A stretch of DNA of 64,000 nucleotides from Heligmosomoides polygyrus polygyrus. Its lineage: Eukaryota; Nematoda; Chromadorea; Rhabditida; Heligmosomidae. Below, one piece after another: positions 53,870-64,000 of this stretch. A program made the translations under genes and the position numbers. Numbering within the stretch: position 1 is the stretch's first letter; each line of letters opens with the position of its first letter. Below the pieces are notes generated by a model. The model was not told the origin of the DNA and did no database searches. It was given only the letters and a program-made list of their open reading frames with translations. The stretch is taken from contig OX377202.1 of NCBI GenBank assembly GCA_947396885.1, positions 26,449,934-26,513,933 on the forward strand. The letters are read 5' to 3'.

Positions 53870-55055
53870 CGAATGTATCAGCTCTTCTCTACGTATGCTC
53901 CGTAGACTGGCTGCTCCGAAAGAGACAATGATAAGTTTTGGAGCCTGCTTGAACAGAAAACATCAACGTTTCGTCACTGAACGTAATTATTGTTGCAGGT
54001 GATCTTAATGGTCACGTAGGAGCAACGAATGACGGTTACAGCTGTCATGGTGGTTTCGGTTACGGATCAGGTAACGTCGATAGTCATAAAGTTCCCGAAG
54101 AGCTTATTGGGTGGGTGCTGTTATTCTTGTCTCTTGTACTCTATTCTTGTCGGAGGAGTAGAGTGCAAGCGCCAGCAAGTACGTCGATGAAGTTTCCCAT
54201 CGCTGTCGGAGTACAGGAAGGTTCTGCGCTCTTCCCACTGGTCTTCATCGTCGTTATGGATGTCATATCACGTGATCTTCAGCGGGCATCCCGTGGATGT
54301 TGCTTTATGCTGACGGTGTAATGCTCGCTTGCGAAGATAAGATTGAACTCCAGCGGCAGGTACAGGCCTAGTGTGATCTTCTGGAGAGATTTGGGCTCAA
54401 GCTTCACGTCAAAAATACCGAGTATTGACCACTGACGAAAATGAGTCTCGCCCTATTAAGGTGATAGGCATTGGTTTACCATGTAGTTCAGCTTTCAAAT
54501 ACTTGGGATCAGCAATCGTGTCCGATGGCAGTTTACTTGTTGAAGCCAACTCACGCGTGAGTGCAGCGTGGTCCAAATGGCGCTCTTTGACGGGAGTGCT
54601 CTGCGACTAGAAGATACCAGAGCGCCTAAAGTCGAAGATCTGCAGAGCAGTCATCCGACCTGTAGCTACTTACGGAGCTGAGTGATGGTCCGTTACCAAA
54701 GAAATTGAAAGGCGCCTCCGCGCAATGGAAATGAAGATGCTGCGGTGGACGGGCGGAGTTACGCGTTTGGACCGAGTGCGCAACGGCTACATTCGGCAAA
54801 GATTCGGTGTCGTTGAGAAGCTGCGCGATGCTCGTCTGAGATGGTACAACCACATCCTTCGTGCAAAAAGGTGACACTGTTCTAAAGACGCCTTGAGAAG
54901 TGCCCAGAAAGTGGTCACGAGGGAGACCAAAGCAGCGATGACTTGATACGCTGCATCAGGACTTGAAGATGGCTAGGTTGCACCTTGATCAGGCATTTCA
55001 TCGGGAAAGGTGGCGCCAGCATTCCAGGAAAGCAGCGCCCCACCGCTAAGCGGGA
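53870..55055 (+). pseudogene. RTE retrotransposon relic with internal deletion
   Basis: Begins in the endonuclease (TYAP near 53890, VIIVAGDLNGHVGATNDGY near 53985-54035, HGGFGYGSGN), then at about 54085 jumps directly to the reverse transcriptase at KVPEELIGWV. The region between is about 1.3 kb in the 6-9 kb element. It continues with SRVQAPASTSMKFPIAVGVQ, a damaged YADD region (LLYADGV-like in shifting frame) near 54300, and SAAWSKWRSLTGVLCD, to the tail. Many stops and frameshifts. Confidence 0.82.
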
Positions 55056-55444
55056 CAATGGCGCTCTTTGATGAGACAATGGTAACTAGACTAATTAGGG
55101 ACACTTCGAAAAGGCAAAGTGGAGGACAGCCGCTCTTTAGAGTCCTTCTACATTACTAAAAGTGCCGATAAATTCTCACAGATGCAGCTACCACATTCGA
55201 TCCTTGATGATTCTCGGCGCTGAAGAAGAAGGGGATTTTATGACTAACTTACCTGAATTTTCCGCCAATTCATAACCAACCTCTGATAACTCGGCGATCG
55301 ATAGTGTGTCATTATGAACGTGTGGTGTTAGGCTTTGTTCTTTCTTCGTGGAAATGATGCACAAAAAGGGATAGAGGTGTGGCATGGCCTCCTAGATAGC
55401 ACCATCATTTTTTTTTAGGGTCTGTACTGCTTGGCGACAGGGCT

Positions 55445-56160
55445 CTTCTGTGTGGTGACGCCAATTCTCCCGATCAAATGCTTGATCAAGATGCACACCA
55501 GCTATCTTTAAGTCCAAATGCAACGTTTCCATCCAACGCTGCTTCGGGTATTCCCTGGGCAGCTTTCCAGGGATCTCAAGGTTCAGGCCTATCTTCCGGT
55601 CCGAACGGTGTCGTTGTTAGCACGAAGGACGTGGCCGTACCATCGAAGACGAGCTTCGCGCTGCTTCTCGGCAATCGAGGCGACACCGAGCCTCTTGTCG
55701 TGTGGTGTCATTGCGATCGCCATCCAAACGCGTAACTCCAGCTGTCCACCGTAGCATCTTCGTCTCCATTACATTAAGGAGGTTCTCAATTTCCTTTGCC
55801 ACAGGCCAGCACCCGGCACTGTAGGTCGTTACTGGGCGGACGATTGCTCTATACACCTTTGATTTGAGGTGCTCAGGTATTGCCCTGTCGCAAAACACCC
55901 CAGTCAGTGAGCACCATTTGGACCAGGCTGCACTCACACGTGTGTTCACCTCCATCTTTAGGCTGCCATCGGATGAGACTGTTGACCTTGGGTAAGACAC
56001 TTGGAAGATGTAACCAGTGAGAGGTCAGCTCCACCAATCTTAATATACCCATGCTCATTCATGTCCGTCGGCAAGTATTCCGTCTTTTTGACGTTTAGCT
56101 TGAGACCGAACAATGTAGCGAGTAGCGATCGCTCCACGCCTGTGTCTCTCGCTCGATTTG
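55445..56160 (-). pseudogene. RTE retrotransposon 3' relic
   Basis: Minus strand reads NTRVSAAWSKWCSLTGVFCD, AIPEHLKSKVYRAIVRPVTT, ETKMLRWTAGVTRLD and later KIGLNLE and RPKQRW-like pieces, matching the C-terminal half of the 6-9 kb element. 5'-truncated within the reverse transcriptase, frames broken. It lies tail-to-tail with the previous relic. Confidence 0.82.
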
Positions 56161-56169
56161 TTTCTTCTA

Positions 56170-56990
56170 GACGACATTACAGAGCTATATTTATTCAGGC
56201 AACGAGTTGGCATATTTGGTACTCTAGATGACCGCTCTACCTATCCCCCTGCTTATCAAGATTGTTGAAAGTCTTCATTCGACTGATCAGGGAACGGTGC
56301 CTGGCATATGGCATATGGCATATGTCTGAACGAAAAAAAAATGGAAAATGAACATGTCTGCGAGAATCTCCACTACCCAAATAATAACAAAATATATGTT
56401 TCATTTCTGAAACATCTTTGAATCTTCCAATATAAAACATAACGAAATGTAAAATTCAAAGAAGTGAAGAAAGTTTTAAAAATAATAGATTCTTTAAATA
56501 AGTTTCCAAGTTGGACGAGGGGAGGTAAAGCGTATGGAACGTTTACTACGGAATTGCACAAAACCACAACAAAATACTTTCAAACACAAACGAATATGAA
56601 GAAAAAACAAAGACACTTTTTTGCAACCAAATTTCTCTTCCAGCAAAAATAAGATTAGACCTCAAAGAAAAAGATTGACTTAAACGAAGTAATTGCCGTT
56701 ATTCTCAATGAGGTTCTTCCTCTTTTAATGCATTGGGTGGATTCCATCTCAGTGGGATTTGGTCGGTTTCGACCTGAAGAAGTACACTATCGCCGCGACC
56801 TCACCGACTTCGGCGAAGCGTCTACCATGAAGGAAGTGGTCCATCGTCTGAAGTAGATGACAGCCAAGCTGCGCAATGTCTATGTTGGTTGCTTGATTTG
56901 GTCCGGCCCAATTCCCAGCTTTTGCCGGTGTCTGAAGTGCCATAAGCAGCCGACTGTTGCCCTGGTGGATGAAACAATGGCTCGTATCGA
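56170..56990. other. Anonymous sequence
   Basis: CATATGGCATATGGCATATG-like triplication at 56307-56325. Sequence between 56700 and 56990 may belong to the adjoining mariner relic but does not translate convincingly. Confidence 0.3.
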
Positions 56991-56999
56991 CTTCCTTCT

Positions 57000-57320
57000 A
57001 CGCTAAGTCTTGCTAGAAGTAGTCGAATCGTTGGCAGAAGGTGCTGGACCAGTACAAATCCACGAAACAGACAGCAGGACCTTCTTTCGGTGGAGCTCCG
57101 GTTTTGAAGTTAGAACCTCCAGCTCTTTGCGTCCCGGCTGTTGCTTTCCAACTCTACAGTTATAGTGAAGCATCCCCTTTTCATCGCTGATAGGGATTCG
57201 ATCCAGGCCCTCTCGCTTGAACCGGTGCCGGAGCTCTCGGCAGTCCGAATTGCAGCCATTTACATGGGCTTCCGTCAAAGCATGAGGCACAGACGAAGGC
57301 GATTTTGGCGACCTTCCAAT
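57000..57320 (-). pseudogene. mariner transposase relic
   Basis: Minus frame gives VPHALTEAHVN, FKREGLDRIPISDEKGMLHY (first catalytic Asp region) and KPELHRKKVLLSVSWICTG, the standard mariner order WVPHELTE, DEKW, KPDLHPKKVLLSVWW. The third catalytic region is not seen. Confidence 0.7.
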
Positions 57321-57389
57321 CTACTGCAACCGACGAGCGTGGCTCTCTGGGAGATGCGGAGATCAGCGGTCACTGTAGTGTAGTTTGAG

Positions 57390-58270
57390 AAGAATTCCAC
57401 TTGATGGAGTGCCGCAGGCACCTTTTGCTTACAGCATTGATCTTCCTAGGAGTGATTTGTCTTTGTTGCCCTCTTAAGGGAACTGCTGTTACCGTCTCCA
57501 GTAAGTTATTCGGTTAGAAAAAAACTCCTGAATGCGTTTGGCCCTCGTTGCTTGGTTGCTGCCGAGCTTGAACTAGCGATAAGTAAAAATGAAATCACAC
57601 ACTTTTTAACTTTGAGTGGTCAACGTTCTGGAGAATAAAACGTTTCAACAATGCAAGGAAAATTAGCGAGTCATAATTCGAAATGATCGTTAGGAAACAA
57701 GCTTTCAAATAAAATATTATATTTCAGCGAGTTTACCTTGATTTCCAGAAAAAGCGGAAATGTTGTAAAATGTTTATGACTCAACCTAATATTTGAAGGT
57801 TCGAACTATGAATCGCTAATTTTGAGAAGATTCCGACTGGCATTCATTTCAGTCGTCCTGACATGAGCACATAAGCGCTAAAACACATTCCTGGTGAGCT
57901 TTCCGAGTTTTTTCCGCTACTGGTGGTCGGAAAGGTAGGCGCCGTGATATAGAGTGTGGTCTTCTAGATACTCTACTTTAGCAAAGGACACCTAGTGAAC
58001 GTCAAAATGCCGTTATACTCTAGGTGAAGTCATTTTTTCAAAAACGAGCTTTTGTACCCATCCAGGCTTTCAATCTTTTGGTGATCGCGTCTACTGCGAT
58101 CTGCCGGCAGTCTGCTGGCAGTGTACATCACCCACGTAATGCCATCCTTTTAGAGTGCCTTCTTCATATTGCTATAACTAATGTTTGAGCTCGACGAAAT
58201 CTGTCAGCTCTACATTACATAGTGCGTCGAGTTACTCTGAATAAAGGCTGAAAAGGCAAAGTCGAGAAAA
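57390..58270. other. Anonymous sequence
   Basis: No supported gene or repeat. Confidence 0.3.
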
Positions 58271-58279
58271 CAATAACTT

Positions 58280-58425
58280 TCCAGGCAAATCTAGTAGCTA
58301 ATCACCAACCCGGCAGTTATGGAAAGGTTCCGTGACTTGAGCGGGACACGAACCAAGAACCTCGGTTCAGGGAATACGAGACAACCAGCGCCTCTGTGAC
58401 TCCGCTACCATGCACCACTACGGAA
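58280..58425 (-). mobile_element. SINE-A copy 11, degenerate
   Basis: CTTTCCAGGCAAATCTAGTA, GACACGAACCAAGAACCTCG and GCGCCTCTGTGACTCCGCTACC correspond to the SINE-A body, B-box and A-box regions in minus orientation. Confidence 0.5.
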
Positions 58426-58885
58426 ATATGGCTTTAAATTACTGCTCAGCCGTACTCATCTTCAGATATTAAGCGATTTTTAGTGAGAAATTAGAAGGTG
58501 TTCAGACAACTATCGAGAAAAGCTATCTTTTTAACAGGCAGTCTATTGCACACTATGGTTGATGATTGATTAGCGCTGTCAAGCGTTTTCTGGAGCACTG
58601 TTCCGTGTCTAACTTCAAGAAATTTTGATGCGAAGAGTTTGACAGCCCAATTTCAGGTGGCATCGGTCACCATGAACTTTTCTGTTGAAAAAGCGTTGTA
58701 AGCAGCGTAATTGTGAATGATGAATGGAGCCTTCAAGATGAATACAAGGCGGTGGAAATTAGAACCTCCCGTTCCAGGTCCACTACTTCGTTTCATTGTT
58801 GGACAGCAGCAGACAACGAAAGGTGTTTGAACAGAACGGTGCGACTCGCTTTATGGGGCACGTTCAACCGAGGCAGTACGACGTG

Positions 58886-59936
58886 TTAGGTTGTCCGGAA
58901 AGTTCTCAGCGTTTTGAGTGCTTTACTTTGAACTACCATAACTTTCTCAAGTCTTGTCGAATTTAGTCGAAATAAGCACCGTTCGAATCAGCGTACTTGG
59001 AAACGTGCCAATAGTCGACCTATTCCATCAGCTAAAAATCAGGTGGTCGAGATTCGGCAAAATCCATGAGAACCGTTTTGGCTTGGCCCTGGTGAAGGTT
59101 TCACGGCGAGACAGTTCTGAAAGTCCCGCCTGGCGCAAGAGTTTTGATCGCAACAAAACATCCTGTAACAACATATAGTTCTGAAAGTGTTTGAAAAGGT
59201 TGTAGTCGGTTGGTGAGAAGTCTGGAGAAAAAGGCGGGTGAGGCAGAGCTTCAAAGAATCGAGCTTCTCCTGTTGACCAATGCTGGCTGAGGTTGCAGTT
59301 TTCAATGCATTTCATCAAATTCCGTCGACGATCTAAAAACGGTCAGTTTTGTTGCGTGAAAGTAGAGAAGAACAAAACTCGAAAAGAGACAATTTTTGCC
59401 GCTCACTCAACTCGTGGGGCACCCATTTTCGAGCTTTCTCACCTTCCCAAGGCGTTTCAAAGCATCCGCAACAGCAGTTTTACTGACGTCTAGCTCTTCC
59501 ACGATCCTGCGAACTGTTTGGGATGGTTCAGCTTCCAGCAATTCCTTCTACTCGTCGTCCAGGACTGCTCTAGGTCGACCGCTACGGGGGTCGTCTTCGA
59601 GGTCCGAAATATACTGAACCACTCGCGCACAGTCCCTTCTTCAACACTATCGTGCCCCCAAACTTGTTCGATTTATCGGGCTGTCTCGGCTTCGGATTGT
59701 CCCAATTTGAAGTTAGGATAAAATATCGTCCGGAATTGCTCCTTCGGCATGCTTCAATAAGACCTTCTATTACAGAAATATAAAACAACGTTGAAACATA
59801 AATAATTTTCTCAGATGGAGTGAAAAAGAAAGTACAGAAAGTAGCATTAGTACACAATAGAAGTTGAGTTTTTACTTAACAATAGACGAATGCAAAATAG
59901 CAACACAAAACGCTAAAAACTTTCCGGACAACTTAG
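58886..59936 (-). mobile_element. mariner with long terminal repeats, decayed, split by SINE-B
   Basis: Ends TTAGGTTGTCCGGAAAGTTC and the reverse complement of GCTAAAAACTTTCCGGACAA are matching inverted repeats of about 28 bp. About 1.05 kb, so shorter than a full mariner. Minus-strand translation shows EEGTVREW, RSWTTSRR-like and VKLLLRMLRNALG (helix-turn-helix), and FEALPHPPFSPDFSPTDYNL plus FKHFQ (third catalytic Asp). The first and second catalytic regions are missing or scrambled. Confidence 0.82.
59125..59176 (+). mobile_element. SINE-B copy 4, 5'-truncated, with 12-bp target duplication
   Basis: CCCGCCTGGCGCAAGAGTTT, TGATCGCAACAAAACATCCT, GTAACAACATAT: the 3' half of the tRNA-like body plus tail. 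Flanked by exact AGTTCTGAAAGT at 59113-59124 and 59177-59188. It sits inside the mariner relic. Confidence 0.85.
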
Positions 59937-60107
59937 TAGCTGAAAAAGGAAGAGATATATAAGGACTTAGGACTTTTTTGAGAAAAGCGCTGAAAAGGCT
60001 CTCCTGCCTCTTCATCAAATTACCAACCACCTCATTCTCGCACATCTGCTCCCTTTTATTAATGAGGTAACCAAGAACATATATATGCGACAAAAATCAG
60101 CGTTAGT

Positions 60108-60350
60108 CAATTTCTTCGCAGGATGCGCCATTCACTCTACTTCTACGGGATGTCGTGGGGGCAATTTAAATGCATGTTTGGCCTACTTAATGACTTACGG
60201 TGATCAGCCAATGGATAAACGAGTACCTTATTCTTTATAGACAAATCCGGTATCAAACCATGGAAGGTCTGCTTGAACTGGTTGGGAAAGCGGAACCTAG
60301 GACCTTGAATAGAAGCTCCCGCGACTGACGGCGCAGTCTGTGCTGCCACA
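60108..60350 (-). mobile_element. SINE-A copy 12
   Basis: GGATGCGCCATTCACTCTAC, TTCTACGGGATGTCGTGGGG, GGTCTGCTTGAACTGGTTGG and GCGACTGACGGCGCAGTCTG; minus orientation, moderately diverged. Confidence 0.65.
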
Positions 60351-60359
60351 CACACAACT

Positions 60360-61345
60360 TGAACAATAGCCGTCAGGTATTTGCACGAGAAAGGTGTGCC
60401 CGTCTTATGTTGCACGACTCTGGTTTAGCCAGCCGCTTAAAGCTGGCTGAACTATCCCTCCGTGACAAATTAGAGTCCTCCTTTATATTTTTAAGAGTTT
60501 TGCACTTTGGCTTAGTGGAGAATATTGACAAGGCTTCAACTTCCATAAGCAGCTCCATTACTCCAGGTTACGTCAATCCGTACTGTTTGCTTAGTTGCTT
60601 CCTCCGCTTCCCTTCACTACAGAGGGGAGAAAGGCTGTTTTGTTTTTCCTTGTTTGTCGCGGAACCCGCGTGAAATGGATACAGTCAACTTCTTGTCATC
60701 ACTCTTCCTTTTTCTTATAGTTAATTGTTTTTTCCTTACGTTTCCTCCAGCTAAGGCTAGTGTCGTGTCAAGCTATTCATGTTCCTTGCCGTGAACTTTC
60801 AGAACACGCGTCTACTTGCGATGCCTAAGTTTTAAGGTCGTTCCCGCTATAAAATTGGATTCCGCTGTTTAGAGAAACGTATTTTGAACGGCACAAACAA
60901 GGGTACTGATGCACTAGATATTTCATTGAGACATTGGGGGAATCAAGTGAAACGATCTTTGCCGTCGATGCTCCCTACAGTGCTTTGCGGTGGAATTTTA
61001 TTGACCGGGATGGTAGTGTTGTACTGTAACGACAATTCTCTACATACGACAAAATGCATTTTGAATTAGGTCCTCATCCTTATCCCTAAAGCTCGAGCCG
61101 AACAAACCGCACCTCCATCTTCAGCCAGGTTCCCACCAGATGCCAACTTAAATTGTAACTGCGTGAAAAAAAAAACTGAAATAGAGCTCCTACAAAAACA
61201 TAAAAAAATACAAAATGTAAATAATATAAAAAATACAAAAAATTGCACTGACCTTTCAAACACAGAGATTTATGTGTTCTGGCATCAAGATTCGGACACT
61301 TCTGTTATGAGGTTTTTCCAAAAATAATGCAATTTAATAATGTAT
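60360..61345. other. Anonymous sequence
   Basis: A-rich runs near 61165-61245. No supported gene or repeat. Confidence 0.3.
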
Positions 61346-61351
61346 TCCGGA

Positions 61352-61660
61352 CCTGGCGCAGCGCAGTCGGAGGAGGCGCGACTGTCGCGTGCACCCGATA
61401 CCAGGTTCCTGGTTCGGATCTTCTGCGCAGGCCAACCAAACCCTTCATCCCTCCAGTATCGGGAATTGGTATCAGACTTGTCTGACTGAGAAGGATGAAG
61501 TTCTGAGTTGTCCCTCGTCTGGCCACCCCAGGTATGGCCAAGTACGCATTCATATCGCCTCCACGACATCCGATAGAAGTGCATGGAATGTGTGGCGCAT
61601 CCCAAAAATGATCGAGTAACACCGTCCTCTACCATTTATCCTTTTATCCTTTTAATCCGC
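61352..61660 (+). mobile_element. SINE-A copy 13, with clear Pol III boxes
   Basis: Head CTGGCGCAGCGCAGTCGGAG, GCACCCGATACCAGGTTCCT, B-box GGTTCGGATCT near 61412, body and tail TTTATCCTTTTATCCTTTT. One of the clearest copies for showing tRNA ancestry. Confidence 0.8.
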
Positions 61661-61669
61661 ACCTACACG

Positions 61670-63290
61670 AGCAAAAAACTACTGTTTACTGTAAGGTTTA
61701 CCTATACTCCCACGGTGCGAGGTGCATTCCGCCGCAGCAGGATTTTCATGCAAGTGGGGCTGCATAAAAACTTTCCAAAGAAGAATTAGTACGGAACGGT
61801 TGCCACGGTAAACCTTTGAAAAGAATTCTTCCTGAGAACGTTTTGCCACTCATCAAAACGATTTTTTAAGCTGCCTCCAATGATATCTTACTGATTTTTT
61901 CCAACGATTTTTATATGCGCACATATCCGTAGGAGGCCAATGAATCTAAGCGCTTTAGAATCTGTGATGTAGTCTCTGAAGAAGGATTTCCTCTTCGAAG
62001 TTTCGCAGACAGTTGGACGCCTAACACGTCGTGGTCGCCTATGATCAGATGAGAATGATGCCTATGATAAGATGAGAATGATCACTTCAGTCGCTTTATG
62101 ACGGACGCGTTACGATGCTGGGGCAGCCTGTAGTCGAATACGAAACGACAACTCGGTGATGATGGTTATAGCAGGCGACAAGATTCGCTTCCGACACACG
62201 CGCGCCTAGAAACAAGATATCAGACATTATCAGTCCATTGAATTCTAGTGATAATGACAGCCAGAGGACAGCAGGCTTTAGAGGACCGCGGTGGTTTTGG
62301 AACTTTTCGCGATCGTGATTCTCAAGCGGTCGCTCCTTAGTCATGAGACGTTGAGTCGACGAGCGCGAGAAAGACTCGCAGTGAGATACTTGGAGAGATG
62401 TCGCTCTCTAAAAGACCAGCTCAATGTGAGTTTGAGTAAGCACGAGACTGAAGATAAACTTCGCTTCCCACATGTTTCCTTTCTGAAAGGAGAGGAGCGT
62501 TGTAGACGTTTTAAGAGAGCTAGCCTGCTTAACAGAGTAGGAGGAAACCTCGTCGTTGAATTCCTATGCTTTTTGATTTATAATCGGCTTTCTCTACCTA
62601 GCCCTGTTTCATAAATGTGTGTAGATAATGCTTCCTATAGAATATTTTTAAATTTCTGCTATTGGTCAACACAACTGGGTGTAACGTAGGTGGGGGAGGT
62701 GTTGGCTTCTTTGGCAAGTCGGTTGAGTTGCTACCAAACCTGATTCGAAAGCTAGAACACAGAGCTGTCCATCGGGTGACCACCCCAAGTCGCTGTATAG
62801 GCCAAACAGGCGCCCAAGTGGTCTGCACGATGTGCTCTAGACGTAGAGTTTGCTGCCAGACTCCGGACAGGAATCGACGAAACCCTACAATTTAAAAAAT
62901 ATTAAAAAATAACGACGGAATTTGAAGTTAAATTGAAGCAAATAAAAATGTCGCTGTCTTTTAAAATTGATTCTTGATATTGCTCCTTCGTGGCGAGAAA
63001 ATTTTGCCACGAGCTTTAGAGAGTTTTCAGGTTTTCAGGTAAGCATGTACTTCAGCGTGGGAAATGTAAAGAAAAAGGATTCGTATGAAGTTGGTGGCGA
63101 AGTGAATCTTTTTCTTCTTGTAAAGATGCAGTTTATTGTACTAGGCAAAGGATAGCGCGAAGTAGAGACTGAATCAACTCCTTATCACTACCTCACCTTT
63201 TTTATAGTTAAATGCTTGTTTTCTTACCTTTGCTCCGACGAAGACTGGTGTCTAATGGAGCGCTTCCTTTCCTTTACGTGAGTTTTTGCT
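61670..63290. other. Anonymous sequence
   Basis: GATGAGAATGATG-type duplication at 62045-62085. Frames at 62291-62614 and 62662-62895 show no recognised domain. No supported gene. Confidence 0.3.
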
Positions 63291-63294
63291 CAAA

Positions 63295-63360
63295 TTATTG
63301 TAGAGGCCAAACACGCATCCAAATTGCCTGTACGACATCCTATAGGAGTGGAACGCTTCC
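63295..63360 (+). mobile_element. SINE-A 3' fragment
   Basis: GAGGCCAAACACGCATCCAA, TTGCCTGTACGACATCCTAT and AGGAGTGGAACGC match the distal SINE-A body. No head present. Confidence 0.5.
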
Positions 63361-64000
63361 AGATGATTTTGTTGCTAGGCAAAATCATGCGAGCCTTACT
63401 TACTTTCCTGTGTTCGTGTGAATATTTACTCATCTCAGCAATATCTGCTAGCTATAGCTGTTTCTCCTGCACCTCACACAAGATCAAGCACATGAGGTGG
63501 TGGAGATCCTAACCGCTTCCTTGAGCTGATGCTTTTCGTCGACAAATGGGGTTCATGAAGTTTGGATATATTCTATTCGGAGGAGGCACGCTAGAAAATT
63601 AAAACAAGGAGCAACAGGGTGTCTTCGCCTCTCTGGGAAATTGCGAACGAAGAACTAGTGGGCGGAATCAGTTTGGAAGCTTTGTAACGTGGTTCACTTT
63701 TGATTCTACAGTCGTTCCACAAAAAGACTGAGTCAGGTACTCTCTTCCTACCACTAGAATAGTTCTAGAAGACTTACTCCAACTGATTAGTTCCATCTTG
63801 TCCATCTTTTGGTGACCATATTAGATGATATGGCTTGCTTGAAGAATGCTACTGAGGTTCGCCATTGGCCGCTTGATGGTGAAGAAGGTCAAGATCATTA
63901 GTTCTCTTCTGGACCTATCCGACCTACTCCAACCGCCAAATATAAGCTTTGAATAAGATGCAGGTATCCACCTGTGCCATCTGTCCTTCTTTTAATCTTG
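63361..64000. other. Anonymous sequence to window end
   Basis: No supported gene or repeat. Confidence 0.3.

Overview
The window looks like a gene-poor, transposon-dense stretch of a nematode genome, most likely a clade V (strongylid or hookworm-like) worm. The evidence is eukaryotic and nematode-specific: two U6 snRNA genes, an exact copy of the 22-nt SL1 spliced leader, a small two-exon gene with a trans-splice-type acceptor just before its ATG, RTE-type non-LTR retrotransposons, several mariner/Tc1 transposons, and hAT-like elements. The species is inferred, not proven. There is no sign of operons, prokaryotic genes or CRISPR.

Layout. 1-4.5 kb: mostly anonymous sequence, a possible MITE and an inverted pair of a dispersed repeat (R3). 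4.8-5.96 kb: a decayed CR1/Jockey-like LINE. 6.04-9.15 kb: a nearly complete but broken RTE retrotransposon with an 18-bp target duplication. 10.3-14.05 kb: a nested cluster in which a tRNA-derived SINE (SINE-A) is split by a mariner-type foldback element and abuts a 2.5-kb hAT-like element that itself carries a pair of tRNA-like SINE-B copies. 16.2-21.4 kb: two more hAT-like elements, the second (3.5 kb) loaded with tandem arrays including nine units of a GC-rich 142-145 bp minisatellite and an SL1-like motif. 24-26.6 kb: an RTE tail, SINE-A and a palindromic MITE. 27.55-28.54 kb: the one convincing host protein gene, a roughly 100-residue single-pass membrane protein whose intron hosts a TTAA-flanked MITE. 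29.2-32.5 kb: a fourth hAT-like element, a Tc1-like relic and an RTE tail. 33.6-35.6 kb: a divergent inverted duplication with one U6 gene in each arm. 35.7-37.5 kb: a delimited mariner with intact ends and an internally deleted one. 38.5-46 kb: SINE-A copies, one split by SINE-B. 46.5 kb: the SL1-like locus. 47-50.5 kb: a mariner relic, hairpins, a further hAT-like relic and a long palindrome. 53-60 kb: tandem repeats, two RTE fragments and two mariner relics, one carrying a SINE-B insertion. 60-64 kb: SINE-A copies and anonymous DNA.

How it fits together. Almost everything recognisable is a mobile element or its debris. The nesting gives relative ages: SINE-A is older than the foldback mariner MITE (10.3 kb) and than the SINE-B copy at 43.7 kb; the 58.9-kb mariner predates its SINE-B. 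The hAT-like elements share 8-bp target duplications, CAGGG-type ends and, strikingly, short CG-containing A-rich motifs of about 7 bp iterated just inside their ends, with a different motif in each element. The likely functional host loci are the small membrane-protein gene, one or both U6 genes and possibly the SL1-like locus. All family assignments rest on reading motifs by eye; no database search was possible.
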